Assembly: GCA_902803695.1 (NCBI GenBank)
Contig: CADCQX010000417.1
Coordinates: forward strand, 1 to 40,931
Length of the DNA: 40,931 bases
Origin: Oscillospiraceae bacterium
GTDB taxonomy: Bacteria; Bacillota; Clostridia; Saccharofermentanales; Saccharofermentanaceae
Direction of reading: 5' to 3'
Both the position numbers and the translations under genes were made by a program. Below are positions 33,695 to 40,931 of the stretch, in pieces. The notes under the pieces are model-generated. The model saw only the letters and a program-made list of their open reading frames with translations, was not told where the DNA came from and did no database searches. Position 1 is the stretch's first letter. The number at the start of each line of letters is the position of its first letter.

Positions 33695-34483
33695 ATGAAA
33701 TTAAAGATATTGGCATCTGTAGTTGCGGCAACATTTATTCTCGCTTCATGCAGCTACACATCAACAAAGGAAACGGTTGCTCCTTCAGGAAGTGACCAGG
33801 GCACGGGTGTAACAGCATCAAGCGATGCCACGGGTTCCTCGGAAGGAACAAAGACCACATATGCCACAAGAGACGGCGCATCAGATAACCTCACGTTCAT
33901 GGATCTCGTTGAGTATATGAAGAAGAGTGATGCGATCCAGACCTGGTTCGCGGAAACGAGTTCATTTGACGGATTTGAAGGTGAGTGCTGGTATGATATC
34001 CCGGAACTCCAGAAGATCTGCGATGCTGAGATCTCAGGCGATGACAGGATCAAGAATTATACGGCTTTCCACATCTACTACAGTTCAACAGATCAAATAG
34101 TGGATGAAGTTACTTACGTTGAGATCTTTGAACTTGATAAGGAATCCACATTCTACAGTTACGTTCAGCAGAACGGCGCTATCGAATTTGATATGAAGGT
34201 ACCTTACCGTGATTACGACGGATTCGACAGTGAGAAATATCTTGCCGAGTATCATAATATGACCACAGCCGAGAGACTTCTCTATTCTTATGATGCAAAC
34301 GGCAATCCTGTAATGAATCCTGATTCCATAAGTGTTAACCTTCCGATCCACGGACTTAACGGAAGATTCGTTATCGTTATTCACAGCGGTATCGACCCTG
34401 AAGGTCAGGTTGTCGAGACGTTCTCTGCTGATAACGAGAGAGGCCAGGCTATCGTTGACGCCTTCATGTCTTTCGGAGGCTGA
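33695..34483 (+). CDS. Lipoprotein of unknown function, paralogue of the 34582 gene
   Basis: The 262-residue lipoprotein has lipobox L16-A-S-C19 and GGAGG just upstream of the ATG. After a Ser/Thr/Gly-rich spacer comes a single domain. Blocks in it recur in the next gene's product: GECWY, NYT-F-x-Y, ELDKES, MTTAERLLYSYD, and LNGRFVIVIHSG. I do not recognise a family. The protein should sit on the outer face of the membrane. Its final SFGG resembles the VFGG end of the preceding lipoprotein, but the rest does not align obviously. Position between two other lipoprotein genes suggests an envelope role. Confidence 0.85.
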   Translation: MKLKILASVVAATFILASCSYTSTKETVAPSGSDQGTGVTASSDATGSSEGTKTTYATRDGASDNLTFMDLVEYMKKSDAIQTWFAETSSFDGFEGECWYDIPELQKICDAEISGDDRIKNYTAFHIYYSSTDQIVDEVTYVEIFELDKESTFYSYVQQNGAIEFDMKVPYRDYDGFDSEKYLAEYHNMTTAERLLYSYDANGNPVMNPDSISVNLPIHGLNGRFVIVIHSGIDPEGQVVETFSADNERGQAIVDAFMSFGG

Positions 34484-34561
34484 TCCTTATCCATATTCAC
34501 CAACTTGACCCGCGAAACTGCGCCAAATTCGGTAAATGTCAAATTTGCATAAACTTTTGGC

Positions 34562-34592
34562 GGAGGGTAAAATGTACCCGTATGGTAAATAG
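34562..34592 (+). other. Six-codon minicistron overlapping the next lipoprotein start
   Basis: GGAGGG (34562-34567) is placed four bases before ATG 34572, which opens a six-codon frame ending at TAG 34590-34592. The lipoprotein ATG at 34582 lies inside it in another frame, 14 bases from the ribosome binding site. Translation of the short frame could feed or limit initiation at 34582 by re-initiation. It may also be chance. Confidence 0.35.
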
Positions 34593-35403
34593 AAGTGGTG
34601 TAAAAGTGGCGGCATCTCTCATGATACTGTCCGTTATATTTTCGGTTTCTTGTAAATCTGAAACAGAGACTACCGATCCGACGGGATCAAATGAGGGCCT
34701 CTTTGATCGTTCTGCCCAAATTCAATTCCAAGTGCTCGAAAACCTTGTCGCAGAACAGGTCGTTACAGAGACCGAGACAGAGCCGGAGATTACCTGTGAT
34801 GCTACGGGAATGCTTTTCGAAGAGGTCGTAGCATATATGGACGGGAGCGAAGTGGTAAAGAACTGGTTTGACAATACCAACAGGCTTACTGCTTTTAACG
34901 GTGAATGCTGGTATTACGACGAGGAACTCCAGGCCGAACTCAATGCCGAAGTTTCCGAAGATCCCAATATACTCAATTACACAAGCTTCAGGGTCTATTC
35001 CGAAGATATCACGGAATCGATGTCCATCGTAACCAGATTCGATATCTACGAACTTGATAAGGAATCAGATGCATATCAGAACGCCGTTAAGACAGGCGAA
35101 CTTACATATACATATAAGTCTCAGGTAAGAGATCTCTCGAACGTTGACTGGAAAGCATTCCAGGAGGAACTTCCGAACATGAAGACCTCAGAGAGACTGT
35201 TCTTCACATACGATGAAGAAACAGGTGAACTTCTCATGAATGAACCTGAGTTGAAGACCATCAAGATCGACAGTGTAAACGGACCTTTTATCATAGTCGT
35301 AACAAGTGGTCTCATAACCGATACGGGATTCTATGAAAAGGACAATTCCGAGAGCCAGACGGCCCAAAAAATAATAGAAACTTTTAATTCCATGAGCTAT
35401 TAA
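34582..35403 (+). CDS. Lipoprotein of unknown function, paralogue of the 33695 gene
   Basis: The 273-residue protein has a hydrophobic N-terminus ending FSVSC24. The -3 position is Ser rather than Leu, so the lipobox is imperfect though likely. It shares the full domain of the upstream lipoprotein (GECWYYDEELQ, NYTSFRVY, YELDKES, MKTSERLFFTYDEETG, VNGPFIIVVTSG). The ATG at 34582 is the only usable start in frame; its ribosome binding site spacing (14) is long. The 98-base gap upstream contains TTGACC (near 34503) but no good -10, so it may be read through from the preceding gene. No terminator is obvious after it. Confidence 0.82.
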   Translation: MVNRSGVKVAASLMILSVIFSVSCKSETETTDPTGSNEGLFDRSAQIQFQVLENLVAEQVVTETETEPEITCDATGMLFEEVVAYMDGSEVVKNWFDNTNRLTAFNGECWYYDEELQAELNAEVSEDPNILNYTSFRVYSEDITESMSIVTRFDIYELDKESDAYQNAVKTGELTYTYKSQVRDLSNVDWKAFQEELPNMKTSERLFFTYDEETGELLMNEPELKTIKIDSVNGPFIIVVTSGLITDTGFYEKDNSESQTAQKIIETFNSMSY

Positions 35404-35723
35404 TCTTACATTTTTGCTTTTTCAGTTTTTTGTGCAAAATCGAAAAACGATTCGCTTAAAACAGGGCAAAACAGGGCTTTTAATATCGTTTTTTTGTGAA
35501 ATTTGTACGAATTGTACAAAGCGAAACATTTTGCGGCATACGAAACGCACAAAAAAATGTTGCAAGTTACCCATAATTGTTGTAAACTTCGCTTGTAAGA
35601 ATCCGTGTTTTGGGGATATTGCGCCCCCAGGCAGACGGATCACGTTGTCAGTCGGACAGCGTAAGCGGATTTAGGTCCCAAATGGGCAAACAATAAACCT
35701 TAATTTATGAGGAGGCAAAAACA
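35404..35723. promoter_or_regulatory. 320-base regulatory region of the second importer
   Basis: No convincing gene is seen. Visible elements: AATCG-AAAAA-CGATT (35438-35452); a tandem 10-base repeat AAAACAGGGC x2 (35458-35477); TTTGTAC-GAATT-GTACAAA (35502-35520), a good operator candidate; a possible promoter TTGCAA-N17-TAAACT (35560-35588); and TGGGG-N9-CCCCA (35611-35629) in the presumed leader. The ribosome binding site GAGGAGG is just before the ATG at 35724. The elements suggest substrate-responsive control of the importer, but no regulator gene is in the window. Confidence 0.5.
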
Positions 35724-37145
35724 ATGAAGATGAAGAAGATTATTGCTTTGGGCGTTTCCATGGCAATGGTTCTTGGTGTAGTTGCTGCATGTGACGACTC
35801 AAGCACATCTGAGACAACAGCTGCTACAACAACAGCTGCTACAACAGCTGCTCCTGATGACAACGGTGGCGATACACAGCAGACCGATGATCAGCAGGCT
35901 CCTGTTGATGACAGCGGTTCTTTGGCAGGTTTCACAGATCTTGGTGCACAGGCTGCTACAAACGACGGTACAGACCCTATTTTGGTATGGTCTTGGAACG
36001 ACGAGGTAGGTGACTACATCAAAGAGTATTCCAACGTTAACTTCACATACGAGAACGTTGGTGGTGGTAACCAGAACACATATCAGGAAGCTCTCGAGAA
36101 TGCTTTGGCATCCGGTGACCAGGCTCCTGATCTCTACGTTACAGATGCTTCTTGGACACAGCGTTACATCCAGTCCAACAACTCTGTACCTGTAAACGAT
36201 CTTGGTATCGATTACGCAGACCTTACAGACATGTATGCTTACACACTCAACTTCTCTGATGATGATGAGGGCGTAATCAAGGGTCTCGCATGGCAGGCAA
36301 ACCCTGCAGCTGTTTTCTACAACAGAACAGTTGCTCAGGAGTACCTCGGCGTTTCTGAGCCAGAGGATGTTGCTCCTTACTTCGCAACATGGGATGCATT
36401 CCTTAAGACAGCACAGGATATCAACACAGCTTCTAACGGTGAAGTTAAGGCTCTCTCCGCTATCGAAGATATGTGGCAGCCATACCAGAATACTCGTACA
36501 CAGCCTTGGGTAAAAGATGGCGAGATCGTTATCGACCCAGCTTTGGAGCAGTACTTCGACTTCGCTAAGACTCTCTATGATGAGGATCTTACATTCATGA
36601 CAGGTCAATGGAACGATAACTGGACAGGTAACGCTTCCAATGACAAGGTTCTCTCTTTCTGGGGACCAATGTGGCTCGGCCGTTTCTCACTTGCTATGTC
36701 TAACCCAGACAACCCGACATATGGTAACTGGGGTCTTGTAAAAGCTCCTGTAGATTACTACTGGGGTGGTACATGGATGATGGCATCCAGCACATGTGAC
36801 ATGAAGGCTGACGCTGGTCAGATCATCTCTGATCTCTGTATCAATCCTGATAACCTCAAGGATATGGCTACAGCTAAGGGTGAGTACGTTAACTCCGTAT
36901 CCATCATGCAGGCTATCGCTGAGGATTCTTCCTTCGGTCTCGAGTGGCTCGGCGGACAGAACCCATTCACAATCCTCTTTGATGTTGCTCAGGGCATCGA
37001 CTACTCCACAATCGGTGTTAACGATGGTCCTATCAACGATTCATTCTCATCTGCAGTAGGTTCTTACTGCTCCGGTGACTATGCAACAATCGCTGATGCT
37101 GAGGCTGCATTCAAGACAGAGGCTAAGGAAGCTGCTGGATTGTAA
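35724..37145 (+). CDS. Sugar-binding lipoprotein of ABC importer
   Basis: The 473-residue family 1 solute-binding protein is exported as a lipoprotein (lipobox V20-A-A-C23). A Thr/Ala/Asp/Gln-rich flexible tether (about 24-70) follows. The binding domain has ILVWSWNDEVGDYI, ALASGDQAPDLYVTDASWTQRYI, GLAWQANPAAVFYNRTVAQEYLG (typical of the hinge and first ligand side), and WGPMWLGRFS. Trp-rich loops (WQPYQ, QPWV, WNDNW, YYWGGTWMMAS) suggest aromatic stacking on a sugar ring. Codon use is strongly biased (GCT, GTT, ATC, AAG), consistent with high expression. A strong hairpin with four T follows, leaving some read-through to the permease genes. The exact sugar is unknown. Confidence 0.9.
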   Translation: MKMKKIIALGVSMAMVLGVVAACDDSSTSETTAATTTAATTAAPDDNGGDTQQTDDQQAPVDDSGSLAGFTDLGAQAATNDGTDPILVWSWNDEVGDYIKEYSNVNFTYENVGGGNQNTYQEALENALASGDQAPDLYVTDASWTQRYIQSNNSVPVNDLGIDYADLTDMYAYTLNFSDDDEGVIKGLAWQANPAAVFYNRTVAQEYLGVSEPEDVAPYFATWDAFLKTAQDINTASNGEVKALSAIEDMWQPYQNTRTQPWVKDGEIVIDPALEQYFDFAKTLYDEDLTFMTGQWNDNWTGNASNDKVLSFWGPMWLGRFSLAMSNPDNPTYGNWGLVKAPVDYYWGGTWMMASSTCDMKADAGQIISDLCINPDNLKDMATAKGEYVNSVSIMQAIAEDSSFGLEWLGGQNPFTILFDVAQGIDYSTIGVNDGPINDSFSSAVGSYCSGDYATIADAEAAFKTEAKEAAGL

Positions 37146-37176
37146 TCCACTAATTACAGACTAAAAGTTTCTGATG

Positions 37177-37205
37177 CGGGGCAGGGCAAAACCCTGCCCC
37201 GTTTT
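37177..37205 (+). terminator. Strong hairpin, likely partial terminator within the operon
   Basis: A 10-bp GC-rich stem CGGGGCAGGG / CCCTGCCCCG with loop CAAAA is followed by TTTT. It is 32 bases after the binding-protein stop, before the permease genes. A short T-tract in this position usually gives partial termination and excess binding protein over permease. Confidence 0.82.
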
Positions 37206-37251
37206 CCTTTGTTAAATATTTGGGCAATAAATATTATGGAGAGTGACAAAG

Positions 37252-39750
37252 ATGGCACGAGGCACAGCAAAAAGTACTGCACGCCGTAAAAGAGGAGTAA
37301 GTTATTCCAAGTGGGGCTATATTTTCGTAGCACCTTTCGTTATCGCTTATCTTATTTTCAGTTTCTATCCTCTTATCAACACGTTCGTTTTCAGTGCCAG
37401 CAACATGAAGAGAACAACTTCAAGTTTCTGGGGCTTTGACAACAAAGACGTTTTTTACGACAGATATCTGAATCTTAATGATCTTTATACTGACGATTTT
37501 GATAATCGTACAGGATTAGATTCAACTTCCTACAAGAGACTTCGTGAGTATTTCGATAAATATCAGAACAATGCCGATTCTTTGGATCCGCTCAATGAAG
37601 AGGGTATCAAGGCTATCGTAGAATATGCCAATACCAATGACGGCGAAGAGAAATACTCAGTAGAGGCTGCAAACGCAGCTAAAAATGCTTTTGACAACAA
37701 AGACTTCTCACTTCTTATGGGTGAGCCTTATGACGAACTCGTTGCATGGTTCGGTAACTATAAGAATGAGACAATGATGAATATGAAGGCACTCGCTAAC
37801 ATCAAGACAAGACTTGATGCCATTACAGAATCTTCATCTGATGAAGAAGAGTCCAGCGAAGATGCCATGACAGAGGAGTCCTTCCTCCAGAGCGACGAAT
37901 ATACTGAATTCGTTGCATCACTTGATTCTACGGAGTTCAATCCCGCACAGCAGGCTTTGCTCGATTACCTTTCCGGTTATCTCAGTAAGGCTCTTGACGG
38001 AGATTACACAGTACAGTCTTACTTCAAGGCTGTTTCAGACGGTAAGATCTCTATTACTGATCCGTCTTTCTACTACACATGCTATACACTTGATAAGACA
38101 AAGATCAATTTCGCGGAAGAGGATGCAGATGAGAAGATCGAATCCAACATCTCAGTTCCTTTCCTGAGCAATCTTGAATCATTCCTTATCGAGAATTCAT
38201 GGAAAGATACTATCAACGCACTTAACTCTTACTCTGATCTTGATGCTTACAGCAAGGGTGAGAAAGATCTTCATGATGATGAAGAGCAGCTCTACGCTGA
38301 CCTTAAGACACTCCAGGCTGCAGGTATCATCAATATCGTTCCTCTCGTAAAGAACGGTGATGAGATCACAGAGTCCGATGATTATCTCAACAACAAGCTC
38401 CTGGCTTACAGAAGATACATCGATACAAAGTATGAGACCAGCGATGTTGCTATCGCAGCTGCTTCACAGATCTCTGCTATCAAGAACTTCGGTGATCTTA
38501 CTTCTGAGGGTGGTTCACCTAAGAAGTTTGAGGATCTCGGTATAAACATCTATTCCATGATCTCCTACGACGGTACAGTCAATATCGAGAAGTACCGTGA
38601 GGTTAAGAGCATACTTGGTCTTTCCGAATCTTTGAACTTCGCTTCTTATCAGAGACTTGATAAGGAACGTAAGCAGGCAAATATCGATAAGTACCAGGCT
38701 CAACTCGACGAGAACAATGCACTTCTTCCTGATGCAAAAGCAGCATATGAGGCTGCTAAGGCTACAGGCGATAAGGATCAGATCAAGGATGCTTTCGAGG
38801 CTTTGAGAAGAGTTGAGAACAACATCATCGAAGCTAACGAGAACATCAAGAATCCTACCGGTATCCTTTCCAAGGTTGATTCCAGTAAGTTCTATATCTT
38901 CTGCGGTTTTGAGAACTACAGACAGATCTTCAACAGCAAATCAAGATTGGATACAGTTGTCGGTTCATTCGTTAATACCGCAATCTTGTGGGTAATCGGT
39001 TTCATTCCTCAGATCGGTCTTGCTCTCTTGCTCTCAGCATGGTTTACAGATAAGAAGATCAAGCTCAAGGGTCTTAACTTCATGAAGGCTATGATGTACC
39101 TTCCTAACGTTATTACCTCAGTTACGATCGCGGTCTTCTTCCGTAAGATATTCATGTACTCTTCAGGTGGTACAAGTTCAGCTTCACAGTTGTTCCTGCG
39201 TAACGTACTTGGTATTTCCAAGGGTTACAACTTCTTCGAGAGTGCATGGGCTACAAGATTCATCATCTGCTTCATCAACTTCTGGATGTGGTACGGTAAT
39301 ACAATGATCACTTTGATCGCAGGTATCACTTCCATCAGCGAATCACTTTATGAATCTGCTCAGATCGATGGTGCTAACTCTTACCAGACATACACCAAGA
39401 TCACATTGCCGCTCTTAAGACCAATCCTTCTTTATACATTGGTTACATCTATGATCGGTGGTCTCCAGATGTTCGATATTCCACAGTACATCAACCAGAA
39501 CCCACCACGTATCAACTTCAACGGTACGATGATCAGATCTACAAGAACGGTTCTTATGTACATCAACAGTTTGGCATTCGGAACTTCAAGCCACAAGTAC
39601 GTTGGTATCGCTTGTGCAACTTCCGTATTGCTCTTTATAACCACGACCATCCTTTCTATCATCGTCTTCTACATCATGAGAGACAAGGATGCTGCTGCGG
39701 CTAAAAAACTTGCAAGAAAAGCAAAGAAAGGAGCAAAGGCAAATGGCTGA
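37252..39750 (+). CDS. Sugar-type ABC importer permease with ~500-residue extracytoplasmic loop
   Basis: The start is ATG 37252 with GGAGAG eight bases upstream (a GTG at 37243 is inside that site). The protein has 832 residues against about 300 for the family. The first membrane segment (WGYIFVAPFVIAYLIFSFYP) is followed by about 500 hydrophilic, acidic, partly helical residues (about 37390-38940). The remaining five segments begin near SFVNTAILWVIGF, with the EAA loop SLYESAQIDGANSYQTYTKI. The insert sits where E. coli MalF has its P2 loop, which contacts the binding protein, but is over twice as long. No stop, frameshift or codon change marks the insert. The partner permease gene overlaps by eight bases. 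Confidence 0.88.
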   Translation: MARGTAKSTARRKRGVSYSKWGYIFVAPFVIAYLIFSFYPLINTFVFSASNMKRTTSSFWGFDNKDVFYDRYLNLNDLYTDDFDNRTGLDSTSYKRLREYFDKYQNNADSLDPLNEEGIKAIVEYANTNDGEEKYSVEAANAAKNAFDNKDFSLLMGEPYDELVAWFGNYKNETMMNMKALANIKTRLDAITESSSDEEESSEDAMTEESFLQSDEYTEFVASLDSTEFNPAQQALLDYLSGYLSKALDGDYTVQSYFKAVSDGKISITDPSFYYTCYTLDKTKINFAEEDADEKIESNISVPFLSNLESFLIENSWKDTINALNSYSDLDAYSKGEKDLHDDEEQLYADLKTLQAAGIINIVPLVKNGDEITESDDYLNNKLLAYRRYIDTKYETSDVAIAAASQISAIKNFGDLTSEGGSPKKFEDLGINIYSMISYDGTVNIEKYREVKSILGLSESLNFASYQRLDKERKQANIDKYQAQLDENNALLPDAKAAYEAAKATGDKDQIKDAFEALRRVENNIIEANENIKNPTGILSKVDSSKFYIFCGFENYRQIFNSKSRLDTVVGSFVNTAILWVIGFIPQIGLALLLSAWFTDKKIKLKGLNFMKAMMYLPNVITSVTIAVFFRKIFMYSSGGTSSASQLFLRNVLGISKGYNFFESAWATRFIICFINFWMWYGNTMITLIAGITSISESLYESAQIDGANSYQTYTKITLPLLRPILLYTLVTSMIGGLQMFDIPQYINQNPPRINFNGTMIRSTRTVLMYINSLAFGTSSHKYVGIACATSVLLFITTTILSIIVFYIMRDKDAAAAKKLARKAKKGAKANG

Positions 39751-40795
39751 TAATAACGAAAACCTGAACAAGGTTACAGATAAAGTCGAAGAAGAAGTTA
39801 AGGCCTCCGAGGCTGCTGTTTCCGAGAAGGAAGAAGCAGTAAAAGAGACAGTAGAGAAAGCTTCCGAAAAGGCTTCTGAAGTTTCTGAGGAAACAGCAGA
39901 GACAACATCAGAGAGTGCTGCTGCTCCAAAGAAAAAGATGAAGAGTATGAAGGCCGCAAGAGCTGCTTATTCAACGCTCGTTTATATCGTTGTCGGCTTC
40001 TTCACGATTCTCGCTATCATTCCTTTCGTATACATGATCTCCAATGCAACGTGGGATACATATACGATCACAACATCCCTTAAGATATGGCCTAACTTCG
40101 GAAATCTTATCGGACAGACAGTAAAGAACTATCACGCTCTCGTTGACCGTGCGACATTCAGTTTTGCAGTTGGTTTCAGAAACTCATTTATCATCTCTGT
40201 TTCTTCAACTACACTTTCTGTTTATTTCTCTGCACTTACCGCTTACGGTATCAAGGTCTACGACTTCAAGGGAAGAAAGACTCTCTTCGCTATGATCGTC
40301 GGCGTTATGATGGTTCCTGCAGCAGTCAACATTACAGGTTTCTACAGACTCATGCACAGCATGCACCTTCTCGGTACACTCTGGCCATTGATCCTTCCTG
40401 CGATCGCTGCTCCTGCTACAGTATTCTTCATCAAGCAGTATCTTGATTCTTCACTTTCAGTTGAGATCATCGAAGCTGCACGTATCGACGGTGCAAACGA
40501 GTTCTTTACATTCAACAGGATCTGTTTGCCACTGATGATGCCGGCTATTTCCACACAGGCGATCTTCTCCTTCCTCGGATCATGGAACAACTTCTTCGCT
40601 CCTTCGATCCTCCTTGTTACGAGTGAGACAAAGACATTGCCTTTGATGGTTGCAGCTTTGTACGGTGACCGTTACACGGACATGGGTGCCGTTAACCTTG
40701 GTCTTTCCATCTCGGTAGTACCAATCATCATCGTTTACTGCTTCCTCCAGAGATACATCATTTCAGGTGTTTCTGCAGGTGGTGTTAAAGAGTAA
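39743..40795 (+). CDS. Sugar-type ABC importer permease (MalG family) with acidic helical N-terminus
   Basis: The 350-residue permease starts at ATG 39743 with AAAGGAG ten bases upstream; an in-frame start at 39689 is inside the previous gene. About 65 N-terminal residues are a Glu/Lys/Ala/Ser-rich, probably helical extension (repeats of KASE/VSEE type) predicted to lie in the cytoplasm. A basic KKKMKSMKAARAAY segment leads into the first membrane helix. Six segments, the EAA loop SVEIIEAARIDGANEFFTFNRI, and the terminal SGVSAGGVKE are typical of MalG-type permeases. It pairs with the giant-loop permease. No ATPase gene follows; a terminator ends the operon. Confidence 0.92.
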   Translation: MADNNENLNKVTDKVEEEVKASEAAVSEKEEAVKETVEKASEKASEVSEETAETTSESAAAPKKKMKSMKAARAAYSTLVYIVVGFFTILAIIPFVYMISNATWDTYTITTSLKIWPNFGNLIGQTVKNYHALVDRATFSFAVGFRNSFIISVSSTTLSVYFSALTAYGIKVYDFKGRKTLFAMIVGVMMVPAAVNITGFYRLMHSMHLLGTLWPLILPAIAAPATVFFIKQYLDSSLSVEIIEAARIDGANEFFTFNRICLPLMMPAISTQAIFSFLGSWNNFFAPSILLVTSETKTLPLMVAALYGDRYTDMGAVNLGLSISVVPIIIVYCFLQRYIISGVSAGGVKE

Positions 40796-40821
40796 GATAC
40801 TCTTTCTCGAAAACTCTGAAA

Positions 40822-40848
40822 GGCTGTCCGTTTTCGGACAGTCTTTTT
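40822..40848 (+). terminator. Terminator of the second importer operon
   Basis: The stem GGCTGTCCG / CGGACAGTC (one G-U pair) with a TTTT loop is followed by TTTTT, 27 bases after the permease stop. Confidence 0.92.
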
Positions 40849-40881
40849 AGTACCATAAAAAGTGTAATTGTTAGAGAGTAA

Positions 40882-40912
40882 TTAACTCCGACAGTTGCAC
40901 TTTTCTTATAAT
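40882..40912 (+). promoter_or_regulatory. Promoter for a gene beyond the window end
   Basis: TTAACT (40882-40887), 19-base spacer, perfect TATAAT (40907-40912). It follows the last terminator and points out of the window, so a new + strand transcription unit probably starts here. Confidence 0.55.
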
Positions 40913-40931
40913 ACGGGGAGTAATTGGCCTG

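Noticed and set aside
35414..35674. Possible 86-residue gene in the gap before the second importer
   Set aside because: The composition is unlike the neighbours, there is no ribosome binding site, and it runs across inverted repeats and the likely promoter. It is better explained as regulatory DNA.
35820..35855. Short tandem repeat (ACAACAGCTGCT type) as a phase-variation switch
   Set aside because: The repeat unit is a multiple of three and lies in a flexible tether, so copy changes would alter only its length; there are only about two copies.
37243..39750. Gene fusion or sequencing frameshift joining two genes in the giant-loop permease
   Set aside because: The frame is continuous, codon use is even, and the six permease segments are complete on both sides of the insert, which has no start site or family of its own.

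Overview
The window looks like chromosomal DNA of an anaerobic, Gram-positive member of the Clostridia (gut or rumen type). The base composition is moderate. Starts are ATG, rarely TTG, behind strong GGAGG-type ribosome binding sites, and there are several Cys-anchored lipoproteins. Binding-protein-dependent sugar importers of the MalFG type occur without their own ATPase. Secreted proteins have Pro/Thr-rich linkers followed by paired DUF4214 domains. The genus cannot be fixed from the sequence alone. I see no rRNA, tRNA, CRISPR array, transposase or phage gene.

Region 1 (1-11119): three secreted surface proteins that end in the same C-terminal module, a low-complexity linker plus two DUF4214 domains ending near-identically. 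The first is cut by the window edge and carries Ig-like domains. The second has an N-terminal CAP (SCP/PR-1) domain. The third is a 2194-residue CAP protein with 21 Ig-like repeats of about 75 residues.

Region 2 (11258-21696): one long, tightly packed operon for making and exporting a cell-surface glycan. It encodes Gmd and an Rmd-like reductase (GDP-6-deoxy-mannose sugars, probably GDP-D-rhamnose), a Wzm/Wzt-type ABC exporter whose ATPase has a C-terminal glycan-recognition-type domain, four GT4 glycosyltransferases, a methyltransferase with an N-terminal coiled coil, and two small coiled-coil proteins sharing a sequence module with that methyltransferase. ManC (23558-24640), which supplies GDP-mannose, lies nearby. 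The layout recalls D-rhamnan clusters such as the Pseudomonas A-band and Aneurinibacillus S-layer glycan loci, and the O9a WbdD chain-terminator system.

Region 3 (21697-23462): a repeat-rich intergenic stretch, an isolated PD-(D/E)XK nuclease-like gene, and a convergent HAD phosphatase gene.

Region 4 (24816-32695): an importer-like operon with an unusually large binding lipoprotein, two MalFG-type permeases, then an HlyD-like adaptor and a MacB-core-like membrane protein. No ATPase is present. It is preceded by a compact structured leader and contains a strong intra-operon hairpin.

Region 5 (32730-35403): three lipoproteins of unknown function, two of them paralogues.

Region 6 (35404-40848): a second sugar importer with a binding lipoprotein, a permease carrying an extracytoplasmic loop of about 500 residues, and a partner permease with an acidic helical N-terminal extension. 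The window ends with a terminator and a promoter for a gene outside it.

The strongest candidates for undescribed biology are: (a) the module shared by the methyltransferase and two small proteins in the glycan operon; (b) the permease/adaptor/MacB-core operon; (c) the giant-loop permease; (d) paired DUF4214 domains as a possible glycan-dependent surface anchor.
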